Notes under the pieces: model-generated
Database searches by the model: none
What the model saw: the letters and a program-made list of their open reading frames with translations, nothing else
What the model was told of the DNA's origin: nothing
Source of the DNA: Lindgomyces ingoldianus
Taxonomy: Eukaryota; Ascomycota; Dothideomycetes; Pleosporales; Lindgomycetaceae
Reading direction: 5' to 3'
Length of the DNA: 64,000 nucleotides
Assembly (NCBI RefSeq): GCF_010093535.1
Contig: NW_022985165.1
Span: 899,039-963,038 of the forward strand
Shown here: one piece after another, positions 1 through 10,529 of the stretch
Layout: each line of letters begins with the position of its first letter
Position numbering within the stretch: position 1 is the stretch's first letter
Program-made: the position numbers and the translations under genes

Positions 1-1
1 C

Positions 2-535
2 ACGCTGACCAGCAAAGCCAACCTGGCGTCGACGTACCGGAACAAAGGCCGGTGGGACGAGGCCGAAGAGCTGGAGGTGCAAGTGATGGAGACAACCAAG
101 AGGGTGCTTGGACCGGAGCATCCAGACACTCTGTCCAGCATGGCCAACCTGGCATCGACGTACAGGAACAAAGGCCGGTGGGACGAGGCCGAAGAGCTAG
201 ACGTCCAAGTGATAGAGGCTCGCAGGAGGGTGCTTGGGCTAGAGCACCCAGACACTCTGACCAGCAAAGCCAACCTGGCGTTGACGTACGCGAACAAAGG
301 CTGGTGGGACGAGGCCGAAAAGTTGGGGGTGCAAGTGGTGGAGACGATCAAGAGGGTACTTGGGCCGGAGCATCCAGACACTCTGACCAGCATGGCCAAC
401 TTAGCGTCAACGTACAGGAACAAAGGCCAGTGGAATGAGGCCGAAGAGTTAGGGGTGCAAGTGATGGAGACAACCAAGAGGGTGCTTGGGCCGGAGCATC
501 CAGACACGCTGTCCAGAATGGCCAGCCTTTCCTTT
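2..535 (+). repeat. Tandem 126-bp DNA repeat encoding 42-aa TPR units
   Basis: The sequence around CTG(A/T)CCAGC recurs at about 2, 128, 254, 380 and 506, an exact 126-bp period. Units differ at few positions. Because the period is a multiple of three and units are nearly identical, a second reading frame (52-438) also stays open; it is a shadow. High identity between units suggests recent duplication or gene conversion, as seen in fungal STAND repeat genes. Confidence 0.85.
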
Positions 536-574
536 ACATGGAAAGCTATGGGAAAGCAAGCCGAAGCTCTCTAG
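2..574 (+). CDS. Kinesin-light-chain-type TPR protein, 3' end only (5' end outside window)
   Basis: The reading frame is open from the window edge. It encodes about four and a half 42-residue units of the TPR_10/TPR_12 (kinesin-light-chain) type, each carrying a core like LASTYRNKGRWDEAEEL and ending in RVLGPEHPDTL. In filamentous fungi such repeats usually form the C-terminal sensor of NB-ARC or NACHT STAND proteins, or of Pfs/patatin fusions; the N-terminal domain lies outside, so the class is unknown. The last unit loses the consensus (KAMGKQAEAL) and the frame stops with TAG at 572-574. The same frame then reads on for 29 codons to a second TAG at 662-664 and still looks like TPR sequence (LIDECVQLRNQVLGVKHPH), so the first stop may be a disabling mutation. 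Family assignment is secure; integrity is not. Confidence 0.8.
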   Translation, partial: TLTSKANLASTYRNKGRWDEAEELEVQVMETTKRVLGPEHPDTLSSMANLASTYRNKGRWDEAEELDVQVIEARRRVLGLEHPDTLTSKANLALTYANKGWWDEAEKLGVQVVETIKRVLGPEHPDTLTSMANLASTYRNKGQWNEAEELGVQVMETTKRVLGPEHPDTLSRMASLSFTWKAMGKQAEAL

Positions 575-664
575 TTAATAGATGAATGTGTACAGCTCAG
601 GAATCAGGTTTTGGGAGTTAAACATCCTCATTTTCGGTCTTCCCCTGCGACTTTGAGCCATTAG

Positions 665-1571
665 AAGGAGAAGGCTGTTGTTTTCTTAGCTGGAGTATAT
701 TGAATATCATTAGTCATCTAGATTCCAACGAACTTGCTTTAGAATATACCAAATGATCCGTTCCTTCATATATTGTCCCTCCATATAGAGAAATGCACCT
801 TTACTAAGGTCGTTAGTCTGCCAAAGCTGACATGCTGATTAGAGAGTATAGCTCGGTTGCAGTAATTTACAATGACTCAAAGCCCCATGGCTGTTGGATT
901 GCCAAAAGCGTCAATTTAATCAGCAGAAAGTACCAACTTGTGTGGTGGAATTGTTCAAAATTGCTTCTGACGCTACGTATACGTTAGGCGATGGTTGTTT
1001 AACAAGGCTGTATAACTCGCTTGATTAGTTTCTTTTAGTAAAATCCAAAAAGCACGGACAGTTCTGGTGGCGTTGAAGCGCGAAATTTAAATTATTTTAG
1101 CGGCTTCTCAGCGCACCCCATGCACTCTGTAGAATTCAGCTGACTGCAGCCACACATTTGTAATATATATAGTGGACATAGTCCTAGATATTTAGCAGTG
1201 GGAAAAAGCCGCACTGGAGATAACATCCTCGCGTGTTTGCAACCTCTGAATCGGTGTGAAATCAATGTACCTCGGGATTCATCGGTTATTTGGAAATTAC
1301 CTTTTCATTATTACCGTTGTGCTTAGCGTATAAAGGGGCCTCTTTATATGGAAAAACAGAGTTTCTTCCTTACAATTCTGATGAAGAACATGAGTTAGTA
1401 AACAATAAGGAGCGCCCATTTCTAGGTATACATTCCACTTCTTGCACAAAAACTCTGAAACGTTTTTCATGATATTTTCGAAGCTATCCGCGTACCTAGG
1501 CTGACGGAGTGATAAAGTAGACGCCAGAGCATTTTGTTGAAAATGTCTCTCAAAAGACCGAGTTCCTGCCA
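665..1571. other. Intergenic, no gene seen
   Basis: AT-rich spacer between the TPR gene end and the stop of the convergent Clr5 gene. It contains only short ORFs (for example 1290-1472 on + and 1297-1572 on -) without recognisable motifs or codon pattern. It presumably holds the 3' UTRs of both flanking genes. Confidence 0.6.
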
Positions 1572-4226
1572 TTAATCATCCAGAATAACTCCATAGGTTG
1601 CCCTCTCCCATATATCAAGGTTTGCAATGTCCGGTTCGGTGGCATCAGATAAAGTTGCCAGGGGGTAGCAATTAAAGCTGCCGCAGATACAGTGTGGTTG
1701 CAACAGGTCTTGCTCAGCATATTTGACTGATAGAGGCTCGCCCTGATCGAGCTGGTGTCGGAGCTCATCCATAGAGAAATATTGAGAAATCCAGTCCATA
1801 CTATCATCCAGACGGCGGTATGTCAGCAGCTCTGCTTGCACGGAGGCCCAGAGTGTGGCAAGATCTTTCCGTGTACGGAAACAGGGCACTAAGTTATGAC
1901 TTCTAAGGTGCAGATGTAAAAGCTCATTGCCTAGGTCGTGGTTTCCAATGATATGGCGACTAGAGTCTTGATAATCCTCCATGGTTACGTCGTCCCCATC
2001 GCGTTCCGGCTCCACATGAATATCCTCACAAAGACGCAGAACCCCACAAAACACCGCCCACCCTGACTGAACTTGTGCGCTCCAAGAATTAGAAACAGAA
2101 TAGGTGGAAATCTTCTCCGCAAGTTCGGCAGGAGTGAGCTCCTCATGGGCGCACGCTATCTCGGAGGGAATAGTCTGCATGAAAAGGGCAAATGAAACGC
2201 TTGCGGTCTTTCGAGGATCGAGACCACATGAGATAAAGCACAGAAGACACGCAAGCATACCAAACAAATCCTCATCTTGACAACCACTACTTGCGAGATG
2301 ATACGCTGTCATGACGAGGCTATGGAGAGGTTGTAATTGTAGTTTCATGCCGCAGTCAAAACAGCGTCGACCATACAGTCCACTCGCAGTCCGCATCAGG
2401 CGGCTGGGTGTCTTATGATGCATTTGAATGATGCAGTGACATATCGTTTGGATAGAAGTGTGGCAGAACTTGTGTTTCCAAGAGAATGGTGTCGAAGGGT
2501 TACCCTTTGTGAGAAGATGACGAACACAAGGAGAATCGGCGTCCCAGCGACCGCAAATATCGATCTCTTCCCCGGCAAAACGTGCGGTATCTTTTAAGGT
2601 GTCATCAACAACAACCGGCATTACCGAAGAGTGAGATTTCAGAATTGATATCATCAGATTGTCTAAGACGGTGTGGCCAAGCTCATTCACGAACATTTCA
2701 CTAAGCTTCTGCGAACCCACCCATGACAGGAGTGTTCCAAAGATGTCACAGCAAGTTTTATATCCATCCAGGTAGCTCGTTGTCATGTGAAGCGGATAAA
2801 GCCATGTGAAGTCAATATTTTTGCGCCGAAGCTGCTGTATGATTGATTCAACCTGCGCCAGATTTCGAGCCATGATACTGAAGCCGAGTGACTCCAGAAG
2901 AAGCTCATCAGGAGATCTTTGAGCAGCTTTTGCAATCTGTGGTATGGCTACGGGCAAAATTGTCGAAGAGATAGAGCTGAAGTCGTTGTGTTCGAGTGCG
3001 TCTCGAAGTCGAATGGGAAGAGGCGGTTCTTGCCAATCATTCGGCCATGGAAGCCAAGTGGACTCGTCATCAGGATCTTGGCCAGTCGAATCTCGAGAAA
3101 CTTCCTCATCTGGAATTTCTTGGTAATCTGGCCAATCGGGTCGCACATGTATGAACCATCGGCAAAAGCTTGTTGGCGTAGGGTAGTCTCCTGGTTGTGC
3201 TTCAGATTGTGGCATTGGATCTTGAGGAGTTCCTGGAAGACTGCGACGAGAGTGGGGATGGTAACGAGCGAAGTCCAGAAGCTTTTCCGTCCAAGCTGGT
3301 GGCCCTTTACCCCAATTCTTCGCAGTCTTGAAGCAAAAGAACCAGTACTGATACAACCACTCAAGCATTACTCTATTCAGGAGTTAGTTCACGCCGTATA
3401 GTCAGGATGGAGAATCATTCACCGTCTTTCTTCCCCGTTCATAGACATGAGCAGCTTATCGTGTTGCCCTTGAGCAAATAGATGGGCACGATCGATCGCC
3501 GCTTTCTCTTTTAGGAACAATCCGGTCGGGGAAGGTGCGTTTTGCGGGGAAGTAGCGGAAGGAGTAGCAACGGAAATGTCGCTACTGGGCGTTGGAACTG
3601 AGAACCCGAGAGGGGAAGTATGATCGAAGGGTCGTGAGTGTGATCGGCGCATGACTCCATATGGAATGTTCCATTTTAAGAAGCTGCAACGATTGTTAGC
3701 ATCCACACAAATCGAGGTCTTTTTATGGCTCTTGCAAGCAATTCGCGAATGGCAACACATGTCCAGCAACGACGCTTTCAATGCCAGAGGGCTTCTTTAG
3801 AACCATGGCTCCGGATTCGGCACGTGCTTTCATCTTCATATGCCTCCTGATCTTATGTAGCTCGACTGTTCTCCCCTGGAGAGCAATGCTGGTACCCGCT
3901 TTGCCCGCTCGAGCTCGGCTCTCTAGCTGCTCTGCAATTTTGTCCTTCTTCGACTTGGGAATATTTTTCTTCCATTGCCACTTCTTGAAATGGTGTTTAT
4001 ATTGATGGTCTCTGGTAGCCGCCGTTGGTTAGCAACACGGTATATTCAGACACCCAGCCTGAACGCGAGCCACTCACACTGCGTCGAATCCATGGGCGTT
4101 CTTTAAAATCCGAACGACATCAGCGAGCTTCTTTTTCTCTTTGAGATAGAGCTGCTCGATAATCGGTTTCAGTTCCTCCCAGCGATCCGTGGAGGGCGAA
4201 GGAAGATAGTTGGGTAGCTGATTCAT
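1572..4226 (-). CDS. Clr5-domain protein, four exons, about 821 aa
   Basis: Proposed exons (minus strand): 4226-4078, 4011-3757, 3683-3423, 3372-1572. The N terminus is a Clr5 domain (about residues 16-68): WEELKPIIEQLYLKEKKKL, then after intron 1 QYKHHFKKWQWKKN. Clr5 domains are small putative DNA-binding modules at the N terminus of many fungal proteins; the name comes from a fission-yeast silencing factor. A linker rich in Lys, Ser and Pro follows. The 598-residue remainder, with WxxxLxxY-type helical segments and several Trp, Cys and His, resembles the poorly characterised C-terminal half of such fungal proteins; I know no biochemical function for it. Introns are 66, 73 and 50 nt. Introns 1 and 3 have good signals (GTGAGT, GTGAAT; GCTAAC/ACTAAC branch sites); the intron 2 donor (GTTGCC) is weak and least certain. 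The ATG at 4226 was chosen because it directly precedes the domain. Confidence 0.75.
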
Positions 4227-5382
4227 TCTGTCAATGGACTCAGCCTGATACAATTGTTGAAAAGTGACAGAGCTCTGGTCGGGACACGTTGGGTAGGATA
4301 AGTATATCCAGGGTAGCTGGTGAATCGAATATGATAAATGTCTTCTTAAAAACGTCGCAGAGCTTGTCGAGCGGGGCCGGGGGGGGGATATAATGTCCCC
4401 CAAAAATGAGGCGTCGTTGCGGGATATTCCCCAGCCAAGCCAAACAAAAGGGTAATAGCCATTCAGCTTCCGACAAATTCATCCACCCCGCGTTGTGGTG
4501 GCACAAAATTGGATAAAAATTGCTTTGTTGCCTGAATTCTTCCAAGTGCACATAAGCGAGAAACCTTGACCACCGTGCCAAGTCGAACAAAAGAGTACTG
4601 GCCAATGAGCAGTTCACCTCCTGAATCGTTTCATAGTGAATCTAACGGAGTACGCCTCATGGAACGTCAATAATGCGAGGTTGCGACCTAGATCCCGATC
4701 CTCTGCTGAATGAATTAACTACCTTAAGGCACTTGCTAAAATAACCTGGGATGATTGGAGAACCGTCGGAGTTCTTGACTGGATAGTGAACTGGGTTCAA
4801 GGCATAGCTGCAACTGAATGCTTGCTACCGACGGAGTAGTGAGCACACCCAGTCACCCAGCGGCATGGAGGACAATGACAACCCACCAATCCTTAGTAGC
4901 CCATCTTGTTAGAATCCCTGCATCCATCACCTCCGCCAAGCTGAACAAAAGGAGACAGTCCAATATGAGCAGAAGACATCGAAGCGCTCGGAGCATCTAT
5001 GCATATAATTTTCTTCTGTACCGGTCCTGCGGCAGCATACTCGGGTTAGAGTCTGGAGTTAGGTACTGTCGACCCATAGCAGGAATGATCCAAGACCAAT
5101 CGCAGTTGATCGCGAGCCTGACACTAATACCGCGTTGAGCCTCTGCTCTTCAGACAGCTGGTTGATGTGGTCACTGCGCTTCGTCGACACGCGTTTATAA
5201 ATATGGGCTCTTCTTGCCGCATCTCCTGTCAAAAGCTTCCCGCACATTCAAGTACCATCTTAAACTCCGCCAGTTTTCCCCCAAGCACCGTGTTCAGCTG
5301 TACCATTTCTTGCTCTCGTCAAGTCAGCACTTCACATAGAGCAGCTTCTTCCCCACCTTGAGAAGCTCTTCTGCCATTCAGC
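4227..5382. other. Intergenic, upstream of two divergent genes; nothing convincing
   Basis: Divergent promoter region between the Clr5 gene and the small ORF at 5383. ORFs at 4240-4617 (-) and 4818-5138 (+) show no domain, and the first overlaps the Clr5 5' region. A C-run near 4380 and pyrimidine-rich sequence near 5230-5380 are consistent with a 5' leader. Confidence 0.5.
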
Positions 5383-5702
5383 ATGTCTCAAAATGAAAGC
5401 TTTACGTACGTGTTTGTCTTGATCGTTCTCTAGTTCCTGAAGCCTTTGCTAATCCTGATTGCAGGGACCAGACCCATCAATCCTCTCAAACTTCGATCGT
5501 GACGGCAGTGCCCCATGCATGCCCATACCACACCCAAGTTCTAACTCTGGGACCCAATGGATATAAGAAAGATCTTAGCCCGATGGATCGGTTTCTTGCC
5601 GAAGGACCAGCCGAGCAGAGCGCACTGTTCATCCGTTCGGATACCGGCGAGCTTTCGACAAATAAACGGTGCACTTGCAGGAACAAAACCCGTACAACTT
5701 GA
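5383..5702 (+). CDS. Small hypothetical protein, 86 aa, one intron
   Basis: ATG at 5383, 23-nt first exon (to 5405), intron 5406-5464 with donor GTACGT, branch-like TGCTAAT and acceptor TTGCAG, then second exon 5465-5702. The join keeps frame and gives a soluble Ser/Thr-rich protein starting MSQNESFTDQTHQSSQ and ending CTCRNKTRTT. A TATA-like element is not obvious, but a pyrimidine-rich leader precedes the ATG. There is no signal peptide, transmembrane segment or family I recognise. The well-formed intron is the main support; it could also be a lineage-specific or non-functional ORF. Confidence 0.45.
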
Positions 5703-6923
5703 TATGAAGGGATGATAGATCAGGGAGGGTGGTCAAAAATTCCGAACAGGGGAGGCATAGATCCGAAAATATGTGAATAACATGCTAGGCCGTGTTCATT
5801 TTCAGACCTTAGACTCTAGGAATAGAGTTCGACCATTTACCATTATTGTTCACTTTCTCCCTAGTATCTATTAAATCCATATCTCTAACTAGAAATCGGT
5901 GTCCTATGCCGTCTTGAGCATTTCTCGATCATATCTTGAGGCCCCCTCTGGGTGTTGAGCTGAATGATGACATGGGTAGAGCAAAGAACATGAATACGCG
6001 ATAGTAAGGTGCAGCGATCGAGGATCTGGTGGTAGCCCTAGAATAATTGATCGTTTTAGTATCGGAAACATGGAGCATATGAAGCAGAAAGACAGATAAG
6101 GAAGATAGTGGTACTACAGAAGCACATAGTCACAATCGAGGGATGATTCCTTAGATATGCCCACCATTCGCGGTTCGTATTACAGGAAGCGCTTTCAGAC
6201 GTATATTCTCTGCTAACTGTCAACTCAAACTTAATATAACTCACCGTCCATTCCACTTTAGAGCCTGGGGTGGGTCCGCACCCCTTAAGCTTTTCTTGAG
6301 GGATTCGTTCCAATCATGGCTTTGAGAGCATACGCGCAATAGCACTCGCCTAGCTCTTATCTCTTTTACTCAAGCGCAATTTCTTCTGCTTAAGTCCTAG
6401 GAACATCTGAGTTTAAATAAGGCTATTTTCCACTTTTTGTAAGAGTGAAGTAAAGATCAAACGGTGGCTGCTGGTCGACCGCTCCAGCAGTCATCGATAC
6501 CAAGCCACGCGTTGCTGATTCAAGGTTACGGCGACCCATCGATATCGCTCCGGAAGCAGATCAAGCCGTCAGGCAAGCAGCTAGGAAATCGCTCAAACTA
6601 ATTGTACAACATCACATTCTCGTTGTCCCTGTGTTATACTCCATCGTAGGTAAGAGTGCCAGATCAATGATTCAGACACCCTCACCCATGGCCCACACTG
6701 ACTTAGCCTTGCCTGAGCTCGGATAGGTCCGGCCTTATTTGTTGCTCGAACATGTGCACTGCGCAGCTTTGGATAGAATATCGTAGAGATGTATTAACAT
6801 AAAGATCTTTGCTGAAGCGGCTTCTTTCTCTCTACTAAGTACCTTGACGAACCCTACTATATATATAACTACAAAACATACAATGGCCTTCAAGCCTAAA
6901 TAATGTGTCGCACGTAAAACTAG
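5703..6923. other. Gene-free AT-rich region
   Basis: No ORF with recognisable similarity. The sequence has many TpA steps (for example 6860-6890) and looks like decayed DNA of the kind produced by repeat-induced point mutation, but I could not compute a RIP index. If the inverted-repeat element at 6924 landed inside the membrane-protein gene preserved at 7620-8034, the 5' part of that gene should lie here; I cannot recognise it. Confidence 0.45.
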
Positions 6924-7619
6924 TTCACGTGACCCTAGTCAGGGTGAATGTGGGTCCTTCACCTCTCACCCTTTCCTGTTTAGGACTAGCACTCTTTTAG
7001 CTACCATATATTTACCTCTAAGCTCTCTCTCAACCTTACACCTCAGCTCAATCTACCTAGTTTGGTTCTCGCCACTTATTTGACTACTCCATGCCCTCCA
7101 CCATCAATCAGCTCTAACCTTGCGATATAATGTCCTTAAAGCGCGGCTCCATCTTGCTTCTTCTCGATGACATAATACGCGAGAATTCTGTAGCGGTTCT
7201 TTGTCCTCCGCTCCCTGCTGTTTCTGGCAGGCCTTCAAAAAGAGGAGGAGAAGGAGAATAATCTCCCTAAAATGGAACGATAGTTTGTATGCGGTGGCTA
7301 GCAGGAGTAGCATGAAGATCTCAATTTGGTGATTCTCTGCTGCATAATGGAGCGCGGTTTATCACATGTTTAATCAGAGAGCAAATGGATAGAGGGCATA
7401 TGGAATTGCGAGTGGTCAATTAGGTAGCGAGAACCAAAACTGTGTAGAATGAGCGGAAGCGTAAAGTCTGGTCTGGTCTGAGCAGCGAGAGAGAGCTCCC
7501 TGGTGATTATATGGGGGATAAAACAGCGCTAGTCCTAATTAGATAGGCTCTAGTCCTCCATAACTAGAAAATTGAGGTTAGTCATAGACCCACATTCGCC
7601 TTGACTCGGGTCACGTGAA
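6924..7619. mobile_element. 696-bp element with long terminal inverted repeats (MITE or foldback-like), non-coding
   Basis: The left end TTCACGTGACCCTAGTCAGG matches the reverse complement of the right end, TTCACGTGACCCGAGTCAAG, and both continue into GAATGTGGGTC. The inverted similarity extends inward with indels for roughly 170-230 bp on each side; both arms share blocks such as GTTTGGTTCTCGCC (left) versus GTTTTGGTTCTCGC (right, inverted), GACTAGCRCT and AGCTCTCTCTC. The interior (about 7110-7390) has no transposase ORF. The outermost bases carry the palindrome CACGTG. No target-site duplication is evident next to the repeats. A related arm is present at 11455-11641. Superfamily not identified. 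Confidence 0.7.
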
Positions 7620-8034
7620 ACCTTCAAATACTACAGATTACCTCGCCATTAGTGTTCTTCTCGCTCATGTCGCGCTCGCTATTCTTCATGTTATTTGGAT
7701 AGTATGGACTGGCCGGTCGTCCTACACCTGGGACTCAATGGAAGAAATGATCGCATTGGCTCAGACTTCGCGACCATCCCCAGAGTTGAGAAACACCTGC
7801 GCTGGGATTGAGAAAAAGGCTACTATGGCTAAGACGGTACGGGTTCGGGCGTTGAATCAATTTGTAGAAACAGAAGGAGATGGAGATAAAGAATCTGTAG
7901 ATGAGGAACGAATTCAATTGATGGTTAGTAATGGGTAAATTGATACTGAAGTCTGGGAGGATATTCAGCCAGATGAGCCCTACGGAAGGACGGATAGGGA
8001 CTTTGAGGGGATCAACTTAGAAGAGATTCCATAA
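7620..8034 (+). pseudogene. Relic of a fungal membrane-protein gene (C-terminal part)
   Basis: Directly abutting the element, one frame encodes TTDYLAISVLLAHVALAI (a transmembrane helix), then SYTWDSMEEMIALAQTS and LRNTCAGI. This TM / W-D-S / N-T-C-A-G-I arrangement is, from memory, typical of the C terminus of a large family of uncharacterised fungal integral membrane proteins. An in-frame TAA at 7936-7938 interrupts it, after which the same frame continues (IDTEVWEDIQPDEPYGR) to a TAA at 8032-8034. The N-terminal two-thirds are missing. Interpretation: a gene broken by the element on its 5' side and by a nonsense mutation. An alternative is that 7615-7938 is a short expressed ORF, which I consider unlikely. 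Confidence 0.65.
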
Positions 8035-8997
8035 CGAGTGTGGGCTTGAGGCGCTAGGGGATCTAATCTAGTACTGTATTTGGTTAGGCGATACACGGGA
8101 ACTATATATGGGTACATCTGACGCACGGAATACGCCATACAACAGTAATAAATTTGAGCCTATAGAATTAGATTTCAGGCCACATATTTGACGGTTTAGG
8201 CAGCGGACGACGGCAATTCTACTGTATCAGCTAAATTCTCGCGGGCGCCTACAGGAAGCTTAATAACTCTACCCTGATGATTCCGTTGGAAGGTGACTCT
8301 ACTACTGGTTTGAATCTTCCGAATTTCGACGTGTTTTCTCACACATGTGTGAAGCTTAGGTACAACATGTTATTCCTTAAGCGTTGTATGTCTTCACCTA
8401 AAAGTATTGGAGGTAGTCCCTAGCAGCTTACTTCGCGCGAATTCAGATCTTAGAATAGCCAGCGTTGCCCTTGTTTGTACTTTTCCCTATATCTTTGAAG
8501 GTGAACTCGTTATTCGCTCTCCAATATCGAAAGAACAACATGTCGCGGAATATTATTCCCTATGGATTCAACGAGGCTGAATTCGCGGCCATCCTCAAGC
8601 CGCAAAAGACGCATTAGGCGAGGACAGCCAGAGAGCTCTGGTAAAAAATATTAGCGAAATAGATGGAAACAAGACACGCACAGATCGAGGATTCAAAGAG
8701 CTATAACTGTACTAGCTAGAAATGTAAATAGAAAGGTACATGTGCTTACGGTCGAGTCGAGGCCGAGCTTCAGCAATTTAACATGGTGTGACCGACTCCA
8801 TGAGCGAATTCGAATAACTAGGAGTAAATATAGAAATAGGGCTTTATGCTACGATCGCTAGCGGAGAGGGTGGTTGATCCGTTCCGGCTAGAGGGCTTGT
8901 GAAAGTGGTATCTTTTAAACTTCAATGGGAAAGTAGAAGCTGCTGTGTTGAGCGTAACGTTATGGGGGCTATGATGTAGTAGCCCAACACTGTGATA
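8035..8997. other. Gene-free region downstream of the chitinase
   Basis: No coding sequence recognised. A 25-codon ORF near 8540 (MSRNIIPYGFNEAEFA) ends quickly and may be another relic. The stretch includes the 3' flank of the chitinase gene, whose stop is at 8998. Confidence 0.5.
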
Positions 8998-10300
8998 TTA
9001 CAACTCGTTCCTCTCCTGAAACTCTGTTGACCCTTCAGAATAACTTTTTGACAGTTCTTGGGAACCTTCCAAGAGCGCTTTGAGATGATCCCAATCCTCA
9101 GCGTCTTCTCCGAGTCCCCATGCGAACACACCGCCGAGGTTCTTTTTGGCGACAATAGAGGGAATTTTCTTCCTTATAGCTTCTGGAGTGTCCCAGGTCC
9201 ACCATATGTGTTCTGTCGGATCCCAAAAATAGTGACCCCCATTTATATGGTCATAAGCACCATTGGCTAGGGCCAACTTAAAGGATTCAGAAAGCTCAGG
9301 AGGCACCCTGTCATGCCAGGAGAAAGCGCCAGCTTTCCCAAGATCAGCACCTGTGAGCGGATCTTCTAGGAGTTCGGTATTGCAACCAATAGGCTCAACA
9401 TTACACGGCGTATTGGGGTCAGTCTTGAACCACTTTACATAGAAGGCGAAGCCTAGGTTGGCCTTCGCCGGTGGAACCCCTCGCTCAATGTATGCATCGA
9501 TGGCCTCAAGTGACAGATTCACACCTGTGTGGTGTTTCGTAACATTATCTCTTCGATTCATCAAATCGTATGTCATGATGTTGAAGAAATCGATATACTT
9601 GTTGAGCTCAGGTACCGTGTTCTTGGTGAAAGCAATCATATCTCGAGGAAGACCGGGTACCGCGGCCGATATAATCTTAGTGGCTCCAATTGCATTGCGA
9701 ATCTCGAAGAGAAGTTTTGGGTACGCCTCAATTTCCCAAGCCTTGTCAGCGTTTGGGACATCTTTGTAATCTTCCCCATTTCCACTGCACATGATATTAG
9801 CTCTTAATTAGAAGAAAGCACCAGGAGCAATATGACAGATGCTTACCCAGGATACTCCCAGTCTATGTCAACACCTGTGCCAATGAGAAACTTTTCAGAC
9901 AGGTATTGGGCAAGGCTCACCATCAGCTCCTGTTTCATCAATCATAGTCTTAATGTTCCTTGCAAACAATATTCGGCTCTCATCCGTCTTTGCCGCTTGA
10001 GAGAAGCCAGCAGTATCACCCCAGCCGCCGATAGCGACTAAGATGTATGTACCATTAGCAAATCTTGAACGCACAGCGTCAACAGAAGTGAACAGCGGCC
10101 ACGAAGATGGCTGAGCTAGGTTGAAGACCTCAGGTCGCATGAAAGCGAGAGCAACATGTGTAATATTTGAAACTAAGGAAGGTTCGGGTATAACATTATG
10201 TTGGCTATGGTCAATGAGAAGCTATTTCCATCATTACGGGGAGGGTACGTTCTCACCCTGTCAAGTACATCACATGTTTCAACTGGTAAGCTGCTGACAT
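8998..10300 (-). CDS. GH18 chitinase, about 380 aa, four exons
   Basis: Proposed exons: 10300-10257, 10204-9921, 9874-9847, 9784-8998. The protein starts near VMYLTGQHNVIPEPS and continues THVALAFM, VAIGGWGD (the SxGG-like second strand) and, across two introns, the catalytic motif DGVDIDWE with general acid Glu about residue 116. Later come MTYDLMNRRD (about 189), NLGFAFYVKWFK, and the closing barrel motifs WWTWDTP and GVFAWGLGED. It should hydrolyse beta-1,4-GlcNAc linkages in chitin. No signal peptide is visible, and the start at 10300 matches intracellular or unconventionally secreted fungal GH18 proteins. Introns are 52, 46 and 62 nt; the 28-nt exon 3 carries most of the active-site motif. 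No LysM or chitin-binding module follows. All catalytic residues are intact despite the decayed surroundings. Confidence 0.88.
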
Positions 10301-10529
10301 GTTTTGATCATCCGAGCAAGGGAAACCTAGGAGAGACCATATAGTTTGCAGTACCTTCATAGTGAAAGTCTGATAGGGGGCAGATCGAGGAGTGGGTGGA
10401 ACGAAGAGGTGACGTTTGAAGGGCCCGAGCAAGCGAAACGCTAGACAGGGGTAGGCTAGCAGTCACATGATCTGGATAGAAATAGTCTGAAACGTCCGGG
10501 ACCAATCAAAGGTCAATCCGATCAGAACC

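Noticed and set aside
52..438. 128-codon ORF in the second frame of the TPR repeat
   Set aside because: It is a shadow: the 126-bp repeat period keeps an alternative frame open in every unit, while the TPR consensus lies in the other frame.
1297..1572. 91-codon minus-strand ORF after the Clr5 gene stop
   Set aside because: Starts inside the last codons of the Clr5 gene, has no domain or codon pattern, and fits a 3' UTR.
6924..7619. Considered as a hairpin-type non-coding RNA gene
   Set aside because: A related arm elsewhere and the position at a broken gene fit a mobile element better; no polymerase III signals or terminator seen.
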